A stretch of DNA of 42,806 nucleotides, from NCBI GenBank assembly GCA_947450765.1, contig CANFXC010000018.1, forward strand, positions 1 through 42,806, given 5' to 3'. Under the pieces are notes generated by a model. The model saw only the letters and a program-made list of their open reading frames with translations, made no database searches and had not been told where the DNA came from. Source of the DNA: Comamonadaceae bacterium (GTDB taxonomy: Bacteria; Pseudomonadota; Gammaproteobacteria; Burkholderiales; Burkholderiaceae_C). Position 1 is the first letter of the stretch. Each line of letters opens with the position of its first letter. Positions 16,629 through 26,051 of this stretch are shown piece after piece. The position numbers and the translations under genes were made by a program.

Positions 16629-18060
16629 GGTGGTCTTCCGTCAAAGTCGTTGATGGGGTGGCTGTATTTGTCTTTGCTGCCTTGGCCGCTTGGACCCCGG
16701 CAATGCGACCAAAGGCCGTGCCGATGGTCATGCCGACGCCGGCGGTGTAGCCCTTGCCCAGAACGTTGCCGGCCATCAGCTCGCCAGCGGCAAACAGGTT
16801 CGGGCTGGCTTGGCCGCCGAAATGCACAGCAGTCGTTTCGTTGGTCTTCATGCCGAGGTAAGTGAAGGTGATGCCGGGTTTGAGCGCGTAGCCGTAAAAC
16901 GGTGCGGTATCAATCGGCCGCGCCCAATGTGTCTTGGCAGGCGTCAAACCTTCGGTGTGGCAGTCGTCGAGGACGGCGTGGTCAAAGGAGCCGACTTTGC
17001 AGGCGGCGTTGTAGTCCTGCACGGTTTTGACAAAGGCTTGTTCGTCGAGTCCGAGCTGGCGTGCCAATTGTTCCAACGTGTCGGCTTTTTCGCCGGGAAA
17101 GACAGGTGGCATGAAGCGGCCCACAGCTTTGGCGTCGATGATCGAATAAGCCACTTGCGCAGGTTGGTGGGCCACCAAACGACCCCAGATCGCATAGCGC
17201 TTGGGCCAGAAATCTTCGCCCTCGTCATAAAAACGCTCGGCGTGTTTGTTCACCACCACGCCTAGGGATACGCAATCAACGCGCGTGCAAATACCGCCGT
17301 CATACAGCGGTGCACGGGCGTCAACGGCGACGCAATGGCTTTGGTTCGGCTCGCCGGTCGTGTCGGCGCCCTGATCGATCAAATCGCGCAGCAACACACC
17401 CATGTTGAAGCGCGTGCCGCGAATGGCGAAGTTGTCGGACGGCCATTCGCCGGCGTCGTTCTGACCCCAGACGTCACGCATCCATTCGAGGTTGGACTCA
17501 AACCCGCCGCTGGCCACCACGCAGGCACGCGCTTCAATGCGCTGGCTGCCCTCGGGGCCGGTCATGTGTGCGGCCACAAAGCGACCGTCTTTGAGTTCAA
17601 GACGATTCACAGTTGACTCGTAACGCACCTCGATGCCGAGTTTTTCAGCACTGCGGTAATAAGCGTTCATCAGCGCTTTGCCGCCGCCCATGAAAAACGC
17701 ATTGGTCCGCGAAAGGTGCAGCGTGCCCGACAAGGACGGCTGAAAACGCACACCATGGTGACGCATCCAGTCGCGACAATTCGACGACTCGCGAATCGCC
17801 AAGCGCGCCAGTTTTTCATCGGTCAAACCGCCGGTGACTTTGAGCAAGTCTTGCCAGAATTCTTCTTCCGGGTAGGCCTCGGTCAGTACGTCTTGCGGCG
17901 CGTCATGCATGCAGCGCAGGTTGCGCGTGTGCACCGAGTTGCCGCCGCGCCATTCGCGCGGTGCCGACTCCAGCACCAGCACGCTGGCACCCGCCTCACG
18001 CGCCATCAGCGCCGCACACAAGGCGGCGTTGCCACCACCAATCACCAGAACATCCAACAT
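16615..18060 (-). CDS. tcuA: FAD-dependent tricarballylate dehydrogenase TcuA
   Basis: A 481-residue flavoprotein of the fumarate reductase/succinate dehydrogenase flavoprotein family. The FAD motif [20 protein letters not shown] is at the N-terminus, then [12 protein letters not shown]. The substrate-binding region includes [12 protein letters not shown] and the C-terminal FAD contact is [21 protein letters not shown]. In Salmonella TcuA oxidises tricarballylate to cis-aconitate. Here the neighbours are TcuB, a LysR regulator and Bug binding proteins, but no TcuC permease. It lies 55 bases downstream of a Bug gene. The C-terminal tail is rich in Ala and Thr and poorly conserved. Confidence 0.92.
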   Translation of the reverse strand: MLDVLVIGGGNAALCAALMAREAGASVLVLESAPREWRGGNSVHTRNLRCMHDAPQDVLTEAYPEEEFWQDLLKVTGGLTDEKLARLAIRESSNCRDWMRHHGVRFQPSLSGTLHLSRTNAFFMGGGKALMNAYYRSAEKLGIEVRYESTVNRLELKDGRFVAAHMTGPEGSQRIEARACVVASGGFESNLEWMRDVWGQNDAGEWPSDNFAIRGTRFNMGVLLRDLIDQGADTTGEPNQSHCVAVDARAPLYDGGICTRVDCVSLGVVVNKHAERFYDEGEDFWPKRYAIWGRLVAHQPAQVAYSIIDAKAVGRFMPPVFPGEKADTLEQLARQLGLDEQAFVKTVQDYNAACKVGSFDHAVLDDCHTEGLTPAKTHWARPIDTAPFYGYALKPGITFTYLGMKTNETTAVHFGGQASPNLFAAGELMAGNVLGKGYTAGVGMTIGTAFGRIAGVQAAKAAKTNTATPSTTLTEDHHAAA

Positions 18061-18115
18061 TCATTCACTCCCGACTTGATTGATCTTCGTTCAACTTAAC
18101 TTTTCTCAGCCCACA

Positions 18116-19108
18116 TCAATCAGCGCGAATCTGTGCGCGCTTGACGATGTCACTCCACACCTTCTGCTCCCCGGCAATGAAGGTTTTGAATTCGCTCGCC
18201 GGACCGCCACCGCCGATGGCGTTGTCGGTCGCAAAGCGGGCAGTCACGGCAGACGACTTGAGTGCCTTCAAGGACTCCTCCTGCAAACGCTTCACCACCT
18301 CTGGCGGTGTCCCGGCTGGGGCCAAAATGCCGTACCACTGCGAGGTCTCAAAGTTCTTAAAGCCCAACTCGGCCACGGTGGGCACGTCAGGCAGGCTCGA
18401 AATGCGCTGAGCCGTGCCCACCGCAATGGGTCGCAACTGGCCCGACTTGATGTAGGCGCTCAGGGCCGGCAAGCCCGCCGACGAGGCTTGCGTGCGGCCC
18501 GCGATCAGGTCGGTCAGTTGTGGGCCGGTGCCGCGGTAAGGAATGTGCGTGATGAACATGCCGCTGACCAGCTTCAGGTATTCCATCGCCAGGTGGCCGG
18601 CGCTGGCATTGCCGGCCGAGCCATAGTTCAACTGGCCAGGGTGCTTCTTCACGTAGGCGACAAATTCCTGGAAATTTTTAGCCGGTACGTCCGGATGAAT
18701 CACGAAGACGTTCGGCACTTTCGCCAACAGCGTCACCGGCACAAAGTCTTTGTTGACGTCGTAGGGCTGATTTTTCAGCATGTACGGATTGACCGCCAGC
18801 GTGCCCACATGGCCGAGGATGATGGTGTGACCATCGGGAGCGGCTCTGGAGACTTCTTGCATGGCGGTGACGCCAGCGCCACCGGGTTTGTTTTCAATGT
18901 AGACCGATTGCCCAAGCTGCTTGCTCAGCTCTGCCGCCACCGAGCGGGCGACGATTTCAGATGTGCCGCCGGGTGCAAAGGGCACCACAAAGCGAATGGC
19001 TTTGGACGGCCAGACGGACTGAGCCATCACACCGGGCAAGGCCAGCGTGGCAGCGCCGAGGCCAGCGGCTTGGAGCACGCTACGGCGTGAAAATTGGGAT
19101 TCAATCAT
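18116..19108 (-). CDS. Bug family tricarboxylate-binding protein with Tat-like leader
   Basis: A 330-residue binding protein of the Bug/TctC type. The leader carries SRRSVLQAAGLGAA, a twin-arginine-like motif, ending VMAQ before SVWPSKAIRFVVPFAPGG. The NYGSAGNASAGHLAMEYLK block typical of the ligand pocket is present. The ATG at 19108 has AGGA seven bases ahead; an ATG at 19126 lacks a site, so the shorter form is preferred. It is the first gene of the tcu-type operon and is followed by tcuA, where Salmonella would have the tcuC permease nearby. It likely captures a tricarboxylate or dicarboxylate in the periplasm. Confidence 0.9.
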   Translation of the reverse strand: MIESQFSRRSVLQAAGLGAATLALPGVMAQSVWPSKAIRFVVPFAPGGTSEIVARSVAAELSKQLGQSVYIENKPGGAGVTAMQEVSRAAPDGHTIILGHVGTLAVNPYMLKNQPYDVNKDFVPVTLLAKVPNVFVIHPDVPAKNFQEFVAYVKKHPGQLNYGSAGNASAGHLAMEYLKLVSGMFITHIPYRGTGPQLTDLIAGRTQASSAGLPALSAYIKSGQLRPIAVGTAQRISSLPDVPTVAELGFKNFETSQWYGILAPAGTPPEVVKRLQEESLKALKSSAVTARFATDNAIGGGGPASEFKTFIAGEQKVWSDIVKRAQIRAD

Positions 19109-19266
19109 GAATGTGTCCTGTGTCATGCGAGGGAAAACTCAACCTTAACGGGCGGCGAGCGCCAGCGTAAGAGGATTTCCCCTGATCAAACCAAAACCAT
19201 GACGTCGGATGCGAGTAAGGTTCAATTGACTTTGTCTAAGCCACCGACTGTAGGGCAAGCACAGCA

Positions 19267-19282
19267 GGCCTGAAAGCAGGCC
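19267..19282 (-). terminator. GC hairpin after the lysR gene
   Basis: GGCCTG-AAAG-CAGGCC forms a 6-bp GC stem with a tetraloop, 40 bases beyond the lysR stop on the minus strand. There is no T-run, so termination would be weak. Confidence 0.3.
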
Positions 19283-19293
19283 AAGCGCATGGG

Positions 19294-19314
19294 GCCATCA
19301 CGATTCGTGATGGC
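19294..19314. promoter_or_regulatory. 21-bp near-perfect palindrome in the lysR-tcu gap
   Basis: The arms GCCATCACGA and TCGTGATGGC are perfectly complementary over 10 bp around one central T. It lies 8 bases after the lysR stop and about 185 bases before the first tcu-operon gene. It may be a binding site or, with the hairpin at 19267-19282, part of a termination structure. Nothing else is recognisable in this 213-base gap. Confidence 0.4.
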
Positions 19315-19321
19315 AGTTGCC

Positions 19322-20257
19322 TCAACTGATCAGACGAGCGCCGATCCAGCGGCCGGAATGCACGGCTTCACGTGCGCAATCTGCCAGCACCACACGGGCA
19401 GCCAGACCAGCCGGCGAGAGTTCGTCGTCCGACAGGCTGCACAGCGCTGTCGCCCGCCGCGCCAGCGTGTCGCTGATCTCGGTGAGTTTGAAGCGTTGCG
19501 CCGCATCGGCATAACGGCCGACCGCTGCCCACGGCTGCACAGTGCAGCCAAAACCGCTGTCCACCGCGTCCATCAGCATGGCCAACGAGTCGATTTCGGC
19601 GACCACATTGGGCTTGCACTTGGCTCGCGCAAAGGCGCTCTCCAAGGTACTGCGCAAACCGTGCGAGCCGGTCGGCAAGATCAGCGGCAAACCAGCCAGT
19701 TGCGCCACGCTCATGCGCTTGGGTGTCTTAGCGACGGTTGCTTCCGGCTGCCGCGATTCAATCAGAAAGAGCTTTTCTTCCAGCAGCGGCATCACGCTCC
19801 AGCGGCGTCCGGCCTGGCTGTCAAAGAGGATGGCCAAGTCGAGCTGGCGCGCATTCAGCATGGCGGTCAGGTGGCCCGAGAGGCTTTCAACCACATGCAA
19901 GCGCACATCCGGGTAGCGCTCCCGCATGGCGCGCAGCAGCGGCAGGCCCAGCACGGCGGCGGTGGTCGGTGCCATGCCGACGCTGACGCTGCCCGACAGC
20001 CGCGACTCTTGCGCCGAGCGCACCGCCTGTTCGGCATGCCGTAGCACCAGCTGCGCCTCCCTGAAAAAAGCCAGACCGGCCTCGGTCGGTGTCACACCTT
20101 TCGGGCTGCGCTGCAGCAGCCGCGTCGAGAGTTCGCTTTCAAGTCGGCTGATTTGCTGACTCAACGCCGACGGCACCAGCGCCAGATCCAGCGCGGCACG
20201 GCTGATGCTGCCCAACTCAATGACCCTCACAAGGTAGCGCAGTTGACGCAGTTCCAT
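19322..20257 (-). CDS. LysR family regulator, probable activator of the tcu-type operon
   Basis: A 311-residue LysR-type regulator. The N-terminal winged helix-turn-helix (MELRQLRYLVRVIELGSIS, ALSQQISRLESELSTRLLQRS) covers about residues 1-60. The rest is a periplasmic-binding-protein-like effector domain, with GMAPTTAAVLGLPLLRAMRERYP at about 95-117, in the Nac/TcuR-like group. It lies directly upstream of the tcu-type operon on the same strand, so control of that operon by its acid substrate is likely, as TcuR does in Salmonella. Unusually, its ATG is only 3 bases after the mscS stop, so basal expression may depend on the purT-mscS transcript. Confidence 0.85.
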   Translation of the reverse strand: MELRQLRYLVRVIELGSISRAALDLALVPSALSQQISRLESELSTRLLQRSPKGVTPTEAGLAFFREAQLVLRHAEQAVRSAQESRLSGSVSVGMAPTTAAVLGLPLLRAMRERYPDVRLHVVESLSGHLTAMLNARQLDLAILFDSQAGRRWSVMPLLEEKLFLIESRQPEATVAKTPKRMSVAQLAGLPLILPTGSHGLRSTLESAFARAKCKPNVVAEIDSLAMLMDAVDSGFGCTVQPWAAVGRYADAAQRFKLTEISDTLARRATALCSLSDDELSPAGLAARVVLADCAREAVHSGRWIGARLIS

Positions 20258-20260
20258 CGC

Positions 20261-21349
20261 TTAAATTTTGGCCAGAACCGCCACAGCAGCCTCAGGCGCA
20301 GCCACATCGGCACGCATCATCGGCAGATGCTGCGGGTACTCGCGCTGCATGAAATCAACCAGCGCCTCGCGCACTTTGCAACGCAGATCCCAGTTCAGAC
20401 CGGCGTCGGCCGAGGTCACCAGCACCCGCAACTGAATGCTGCGCTCGCCGGCTTCGACCACCTGCAAAATGCACAGCCGTTTGTCCCACTCAGCAGCGGC
20501 CTCACACACGCGTTGCGCCTCTGCGCGCAGCGGTGCCAAGGGCATGCTGTAGTCCACCCACATCATGACGGTACCCATGATCTGGGAGCTGTTGCGGGTC
20601 CAGTTTTCAAAGGTGTTTTCGATGAACCAATGCAGCGGAATGATGAGCCGGCGTTCGTCCCAAATCTTCAGCACCACGTAGGTCGCCGTGATTTCTTCGA
20701 CCCGGCCCCATTCGCCCTTCAGGATCAGCACGTCGTCCAGCCGAATCGGCTGCGCCAACGCCAACTGCAAACCAGCGATCATGTTGCCGAGCACCGGACG
20801 TGCCGCAATACCAACGACCAGACCCAAGACACCCGCCGACGCCAGCAGACTCGCACCGACCTGCCGCGCACCCGGAAAGGTCATCAGCATCAAGGCCAAA
20901 CCAGCCACTACCACCGCCGTGCTGGCCACCCGCACCAACAGCCGCGTTTGCGTCATGATGCGGCGAGCATCTTGGTTGTCGGCCACATCAAAGGAGTGCC
21001 GAGCAGAGATGCCTTTGGTCATGCCTTCGAGCGCGTTCAACACCAACCAAGTCAGCGCCACCATCAGCAGCAAGGCGTTGCCATGGCGCACCTGGCTGAT
21101 CAGCAGAATGGAGTCAGGGGCCGCTTGCCAAACGCTTTGCAATGCAATCAGCGGCAACGCCATGCGGGCCGGTCGTGCGCAACTGGCCACCACCGCAATG
21201 GCCACAGGCCCGCGCGCGATGCGCCGCAACACCACAGAGCCGGTCCGGTGCAAAACCAGTGCCAGAAACGTGGCCAGCAACGCGCCCAAGAGCACACCCC
21301 AAGCCGGGTCAGTCAGGAGTTCGATGAGTTCGACAATCAAATTGTCCAT
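20261..21349 (-). CDS. MscS family mechanosensitive channel protein
   Basis: A 362-residue inner-membrane protein. Four hydrophobic segments lie before about residue 190. The pore-lining helix (SAGVLGLVVGIAARPVLGNMIAGLQLA, split) is followed by the beta-domain QPIRLDDVLILKGEWGRVEEITATYV, the hallmark of small-conductance channels. A C-terminal cytoplasmic domain completes it. It would release solutes on osmotic downshock. It lies 9 bases after purT and 3 bases before the lysR gene, so the three are one transcription unit although their roles differ. Confidence 0.9.
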   Translation of the reverse strand: MDNLIVELIELLTDPAWGVLLGALLATFLALVLHRTGSVVLRRIARGPVAIAVVASCARPARMALPLIALQSVWQAAPDSILLISQVRHGNALLLMVALTWLVLNALEGMTKGISARHSFDVADNQDARRIMTQTRLLVRVASTAVVVAGLALMLMTFPGARQVGASLLASAGVLGLVVGIAARPVLGNMIAGLQLALAQPIRLDDVLILKGEWGRVEEITATYVVLKIWDERRLIIPLHWFIENTFENWTRNSSQIMGTVMMWVDYSMPLAPLRAEAQRVCEAAAEWDKRLCILQVVEAGERSIQLRVLVTSADAGLNWDLRCKVREALVDFMQREYPQHLPMMRADVAAPEAAVAVLAKI

Positions 21350-21358
21350 GCCCAGCGG

Positions 21359-22624
21359 TTACCCGGCCACGCGTGGTTTCACCAGCGCCGCAGCTTGTTT
21401 GGCGCGGCTGCGTGCCAGCTCGACATCGGCATCAAATGCCAGCGCCACACCCATGCGGCGTTTGACAAAACTCTCTGGCTTGCCAAACAGACGAATGTCG
21501 GTGTTCGGCACGCTCAGCGCTTGGGCCACGCCGTCAAAGACGATGCCCTTGGCGTCGACGCCGCCGTAAATCACGGCGCTGGCACCCGGGCTTTTCAAGG
21601 CGGTGTTGACCGGCAAGCCCAAAATCGCGCGGGCGTGCAGCTCAAACTCGTTTTGCCATTGCGTGCACAGCGTCACCATGCCGGTGTCGTGTGGCCGTGG
21701 GCTGACTTCGCTGAACCAGACCTCGTCACCTTTGACAAAGAGCTCTACGCCATACAAACCCATGCCTGACGACTTGCCGTCAAAGCCGACGCCTAAGTTG
21801 TCGGTCACGGCTTTTGAGATCTCGCGGCTTTTTTGCAGCGCAGCGGGTCGCATCGGGTGCGGCTGCCAGCTTTCGACGTAATCGCCGTTGACCTGCACAT
21901 GGCCAATGGGCTCGCAAAAATGCGTTTCAATCGCACCGCTGGCGCCCAAGGCCCGCACCGTCAGCTGGGTGATTTCGTAGTCAAAGTCAATGAAGCCTTC
22001 GACGATGATGCGGCCATGGCTGACGCGCCCGCCGGCCATGGCGTAGTCCCAGGCGGTCTTGACGTCGGCGGGGCCGGCAATCTTGCTTTGGCCTTTGCCT
22101 GACGAGCTCATGACCGGCTTGACGATGCAGGGGTAACCGATCTTGTCGTCAATCGCCGCCTGCAACTCGGCCAGCGAATCGCAAAACACATAGGGACTGG
22201 TCGGCAAGCCCAGCGTCTCGGCGGCCAGCCGGCGAATGCCTTCACGGTCCATCGTCAGACGCGCAGCGCGGGCGGTGGGCACCACGCGCACGACGCCAGC
22301 GGCTTCGAGCTCTTCGAGCATCGGTGTGGCAATCGCTTCAATTTCAGGCACCACCAAGTACGGCCGCTCTTGTTCAATCAAGGCCTTGAGTTGCGCCGGA
22401 TCACTCATGGTGATGGTCCGCGCATGGTGCGCGACCTGCTGGCCAGGCGCGTTCTCGTAGCGGTCGGTGGCGAAGGTTTCGACGCCGAATCGCTGCAGCG
22501 CAATCAGCACTTCCTTGCCGAGCTCACCGGAGCCGAGCAGCATGACTTTGGTGGCGTGCGGCGACAGCGGGGTGCCGAGTGTTGTGCCGGGAATAGAAGC
22601 GTTGGAGTTGTTTGAAGTGGTCAT
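21359..22624 (-). CDS. purT: Formate-dependent phosphoribosylglycinamide formyltransferase PurT
   Basis: A 421-residue ATP-grasp enzyme that uses formate and ATP to formylate GAR in de novo purine synthesis. Evidence includes the N-terminal [12 protein letters not shown], the [15 protein letters not shown] motif, the ATP-grasp loop [24 protein letters not shown], and the metal-binding [17 protein letters not shown] region. The ATG at 22624 begins a short family-variable leader of about 25 residues; the frame continues upstream without similarity. It is the first gene of the purT-mscS-lysR run and is divergent from the NodI-like gene. Confidence 0.94.
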   Translation of the reverse strand: MTTSNNSNASIPGTTLGTPLSPHATKVMLLGSGELGKEVLIALQRFGVETFATDRYENAPGQQVAHHARTITMSDPAQLKALIEQERPYLVVPEIEAIATPMLEELEAAGVVRVVPTARAARLTMDREGIRRLAAETLGLPTSPYVFCDSLAELQAAIDDKIGYPCIVKPVMSSSGKGQSKIAGPADVKTAWDYAMAGGRVSHGRIIVEGFIDFDYEITQLTVRALGASGAIETHFCEPIGHVQVNGDYVESWQPHPMRPAALQKSREISKAVTDNLGVGFDGKSSGMGLYGVELFVKGDEVWFSEVSPRPHDTGMVTLCTQWQNEFELHARAILGLPVNTALKSPGASAVIYGGVDAKGIVFDGVAQALSVPNTDIRLFGKPESFVKRRMGVALAFDADVELARSRAKQAAALVKPRVAG

Positions 22625-22794
22625 GGGTCGAGATAGTTGAGCGTGCGATCGGCGGAACGTGTGTGGTGCGAACAGCGCCACAGCTCAGCAGTACCGCCAA
22701 AGCCAGACCCTCCAATTTACAGCATCACAGCTGAGCGCAGGTTCTGCAGCTTGGAGAGTCCTTCTAAAAACTGCTTCGAGGGCACAATCTAGCC

Positions 22795-23756
<962 letters not shown>

Positions 23757-23760
<4 letters not shown>

Positions 23761-24572
23761 TGCGCAAGATCACTCGCCAGCCAAGTCTATTCAGCCCACC
23801 GCAACTCAGTTGGCGCTGGTGGCCGGTCTTCAGGCGCAATCTGCTGGTCTGGCGCAAGCTGTTTGTGCCGAGTCTGGTCGGCAACATTGCCGAGCCGCTC
23901 ATCACGCTGGTGGCTTTCGGCTACGGCTTGGGCGCTTTGATCGGGCAAGTCCAGCTGAACGGCCAAGCCGTGCCCTACATCTTGTTTTTGGCCAGCGGCT
24001 CGATCTGCATGAGCGCCATGAACGCCGCGTCTTTCGAGGCCTTGTATTCGGCTTTTTCACGCATGCACGTCCAGCGGACTTGGGACGGCATCATGAATGC
24101 GCCGGTGCGCCTTGACGACGTGCTGATGGCCGAGATGCTTTGGGCCGCTTTCAAGTCGCTGTTCACCAGCGGCGTGATCTTGCTGGTGATGCTGGCGCTG
24201 GGCATCAGCAACAGTTTTTGGTTGCTGTTGGCTTGGCCGCTGCTGGGCTTGGTCGGCATCGTGTTCTCTAGCATCGCGCTGATCTTCAATGCGCTGGCCA
24301 AAGGCTACGATTTTTTCACCTACTACTTCACGCTGTTCCTCACGCCGACCATGTTTTTGAGCGGCGTGTTTTTCCCCAGAGACCAGCTGCCCGGCTTCAT
24401 GCGGGTGATCTCGGAGTTCTTACCACTGACAGCAGCGGTCGAGTTGATCCGGCCGCTCTTCATGGGCCAATGGCCAGCGCAAGGCCTGCTGCATCTGGCG
24501 GTGCTGCTGACCTACGCGGTGGTGGCATTTTGGGTCGCGCTGGCGCTGACGCGCAAGCGCTTTCGGAGCTGA
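23757..24572 (+). CDS. NodJ-like ABC-2 type exporter permease
   Basis: A 271-residue inner-membrane permease of the ABC-2 family. About six hydrophobic segments are seen, with the N-terminal FRRNLLVWRKLFVPSLVGNI, the GSICMSAMNAASFEALYSAFSRM block, and the C-terminal FLTPTMFLSGVFFPRDQLP signature that is characteristic of NodJ. GGAGG lies 4 bases before the ATG at 23757, which overlaps the stop of the NodI-like gene, so ATPase and permease are coupled. The substrate is unknown. It ends 12 bases before the convergent pcaG gene. Confidence 0.88.
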
Positions 24573-24584
24573 TCGACGACTCGG

Positions 24585-25184
24585 TCAAAGATCAAAAAAC
24601 ACGGTCTCTTTGCCGTGCGCGCTGTCTTGCATGTGAATGTCAAACCGGTAGACCGGTCCGGCATTCGTCATCTCGCGCTTAGCCACCAAGGTGGCGCGGC
24701 GCTCGGCAGGCACGCTGTTCAAGACTTCATCTTTGGCATTGGCCGCGGCTTCGTCAGAAAAGTAGATGCGAGAAAACGTGTGCACCAACAGTCCGCGCAT
24801 GGTCACGCAGACGTCGATGAACGGCGCTTGACCTTCACCCAGCGCGCCCGGTTTGACGGTGTCAAAGACGAAGTGGTTGCCGGCGAATGTGCCGGTGCCG
24901 CAACGGCCAAAACCAGCGAAGCCTTTGCGCTCTGCATCTTCCACGCTGCTGATGATTTGGCCTTGGGCGTCGGGCTGATTGATCTCGACGATGGCGTCAT
25001 TGACTGGCGCACCGGCGCCGTCATAGACCTGACCGGTGATGCGAATGTGCTCGCCACCGGCATGTGCTTGCGTCAACACCGGAGTGAACAGGCTTTTGAA
25101 GTCGTAGCCGTATTGCGTCGGCGTGAGGCCGTAGGCGAAGTAAGGACCAACGGTTTGCGAAGGGGTTTGTTTGAGTTGCGTCAT
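24585..25184 (-). CDS. pcaG: Protocatechuate 3,4-dioxygenase alpha subunit
   Basis: A 199-residue subunit of the intradiol ring-cleaving dioxygenase that turns protocatechuate into 3-carboxy-cis,cis-muconate. The N-terminus QTPSQTVGPYFAYGLTP is the alpha-subunit signature, followed by ITGQVYDGAGAPVNDAIVEINQPDAQG and FIDVCVTMRGLLVHTFSRIYF. Alpha subunits lack the iron-ligand set, as here. The ATG at 25184 is chosen because GAGG lies 9 bases ahead; a TTG two codons upstream is too close. It is 20 bases downstream of pcaH. Confidence 0.93.
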   Translation of the reverse strand: MTQLKQTPSQTVGPYFAYGLTPTQYGYDFKSLFTPVLTQAHAGGEHIRITGQVYDGAGAPVNDAIVEINQPDAQGQIISSVEDAERKGFAGFGRCGTGTFAGNHFVFDTVKPGALGEGQAPFIDVCVTMRGLLVHTFSRIYFSDEAAANAKDEVLNSVPAERRATLVAKREMTNAGPVYRFDIHMQDSAHGKETVFFDL

Positions 25185-25204
25185 AGCCAATATCCTCGGT
25201 CTTT

Positions 25205-25930
25205 TTATTCAAAACGCGTGGCTTTGGCGCCGCGCAACACGATGTCAAACACATAGCCCAGCGCATAGTCGGGCTGGGTCACGTCGAGGCTGAACTTAGA
25301 GACCATGCAATCTCGCAAATGATCGGGTGCGCCCAGGTACATCGGGTCGTACTGCAGCAGCGGGTCGCCGGGGAAATACATCTGCGTCACCAAGCGGCTG
25401 GCGAAGTAATCACCAAACAACGAGAAGTGAATGTGATTCGGACGCCAAGCGTTCGGGTGGTTGCCCCAAGGGTAGGCACCGGGCTTGATGGTCTTGAAGG
25501 TATAGCGACCTTGGTCGTCGGTGAGGCAGCGGCCGGCACCCAAAAAGTTCGGGTCCAGCGGCGCGTCATGCTGGTCGACCTTGTGCACGTAGCGACCTGC
25601 GGCGTTGGCTTGCCAGACTTCAACCAGCGTGTTGCGCACCGGCCGGCCGTCTTCATCCAGCACGCGGCCGGTGACGATGATGCGTTCACCCAAAGGCTCG
25701 CCGTTCATCACGGCGTTTTTCGTCATGTCGTTGTCGAGCGCGCCGAATTGTGCGGCGTTGTAGACCGGCGCATTGCGCTGTGCCAGCGCGTGCTTCATGG
25801 GCACCAAAGCCTGCTTGGGGCCGCGCAACACGGTGGACTTATAGCGCGGGTCAATGTGGGCCGGGTGGCAGGCCCAGTCGCGCGGGGAAATGATGAGCTT
25901 GCTGGTGTCGTTGACTGTGTCTGCGTTCAT
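25205..25930 (-). CDS. pcaH: Protocatechuate 3,4-dioxygenase beta subunit
   Basis: A 241-residue iron-binding subunit of the same enzyme. The four Fe(III) ligands are recognisable: the Tyr in GAYPWGNH, a second Tyr upstream in GRYTFKTIKPG or ALAQRNAPVYN (alignment needed to fix it), and the two His of RPNHIHFSLFG. The intradiol core VEVWQANAAGRYVHKVDQHDA is present. GGAGAC precedes the ATG at 25930; the frame runs 19 codons further upstream without similarity. It is divergent from pcaQ. The rest of the beta-ketoadipate pathway (pcaB, C, D, IJ, F) is absent from the window and must lie elsewhere. Confidence 0.94.
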   Translation of the reverse strand: MNADTVNDTSKLIISPRDWACHPAHIDPRYKSTVLRGPKQALVPMKHALAQRNAPVYNAAQFGALDNDMTKNAVMNGEPLGERIIVTGRVLDEDGRPVRNTLVEVWQANAAGRYVHKVDQHDAPLDPNFLGAGRCLTDDQGRYTFKTIKPGAYPWGNHPNAWRPNHIHFSLFGDYFASRLVTQMYFPGDPLLQYDPMYLGAPDHLRDCMVSKFSLDVTQPDYALGYVFDIVLRGAKATRFE

Positions 25931-25994
25931 GTCTTGTCTCCACGAAATATCAAAATTAAAAATGCAGCAACCCAAGACTGTAATCACTCAAAAA

Positions 25995-26033
25995 GGTTAT
26001 GTATAGTGACATTTTTTCCAACCTTGCATAACC
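25995..26033. promoter_or_regulatory. Probable PcaQ operator between pcaH and pcaQ
   Basis: Perfect arms GGTTATG (25995-26001) and CATAACC (26027-26033) face each other across 25 bases in the divergent gap, and a second nested pair AAGGTT / AACCTT overlaps them. The half-site ATAACC matches the half-site reported for alpha-proteobacterial PcaQ, but spacing and order differ, so this is a candidate only. Confidence 0.5.
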
Positions 26034-26051
26034 AAACAGACATGCCAAACC

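Noticed and set aside
18080-19090. 336-residue plus-strand open frame
   Set aside because: Exact antisense shadow of the Bug protein gene at 18116-19108.
20153-21769. 538-residue plus-strand open frame
   Set aside because: It lies antisense to lysR, mscS and purT, which have clear family motifs. Its composition (rich in His, Gln, Arg) is typical of antisense frames in GC-rich DNA.
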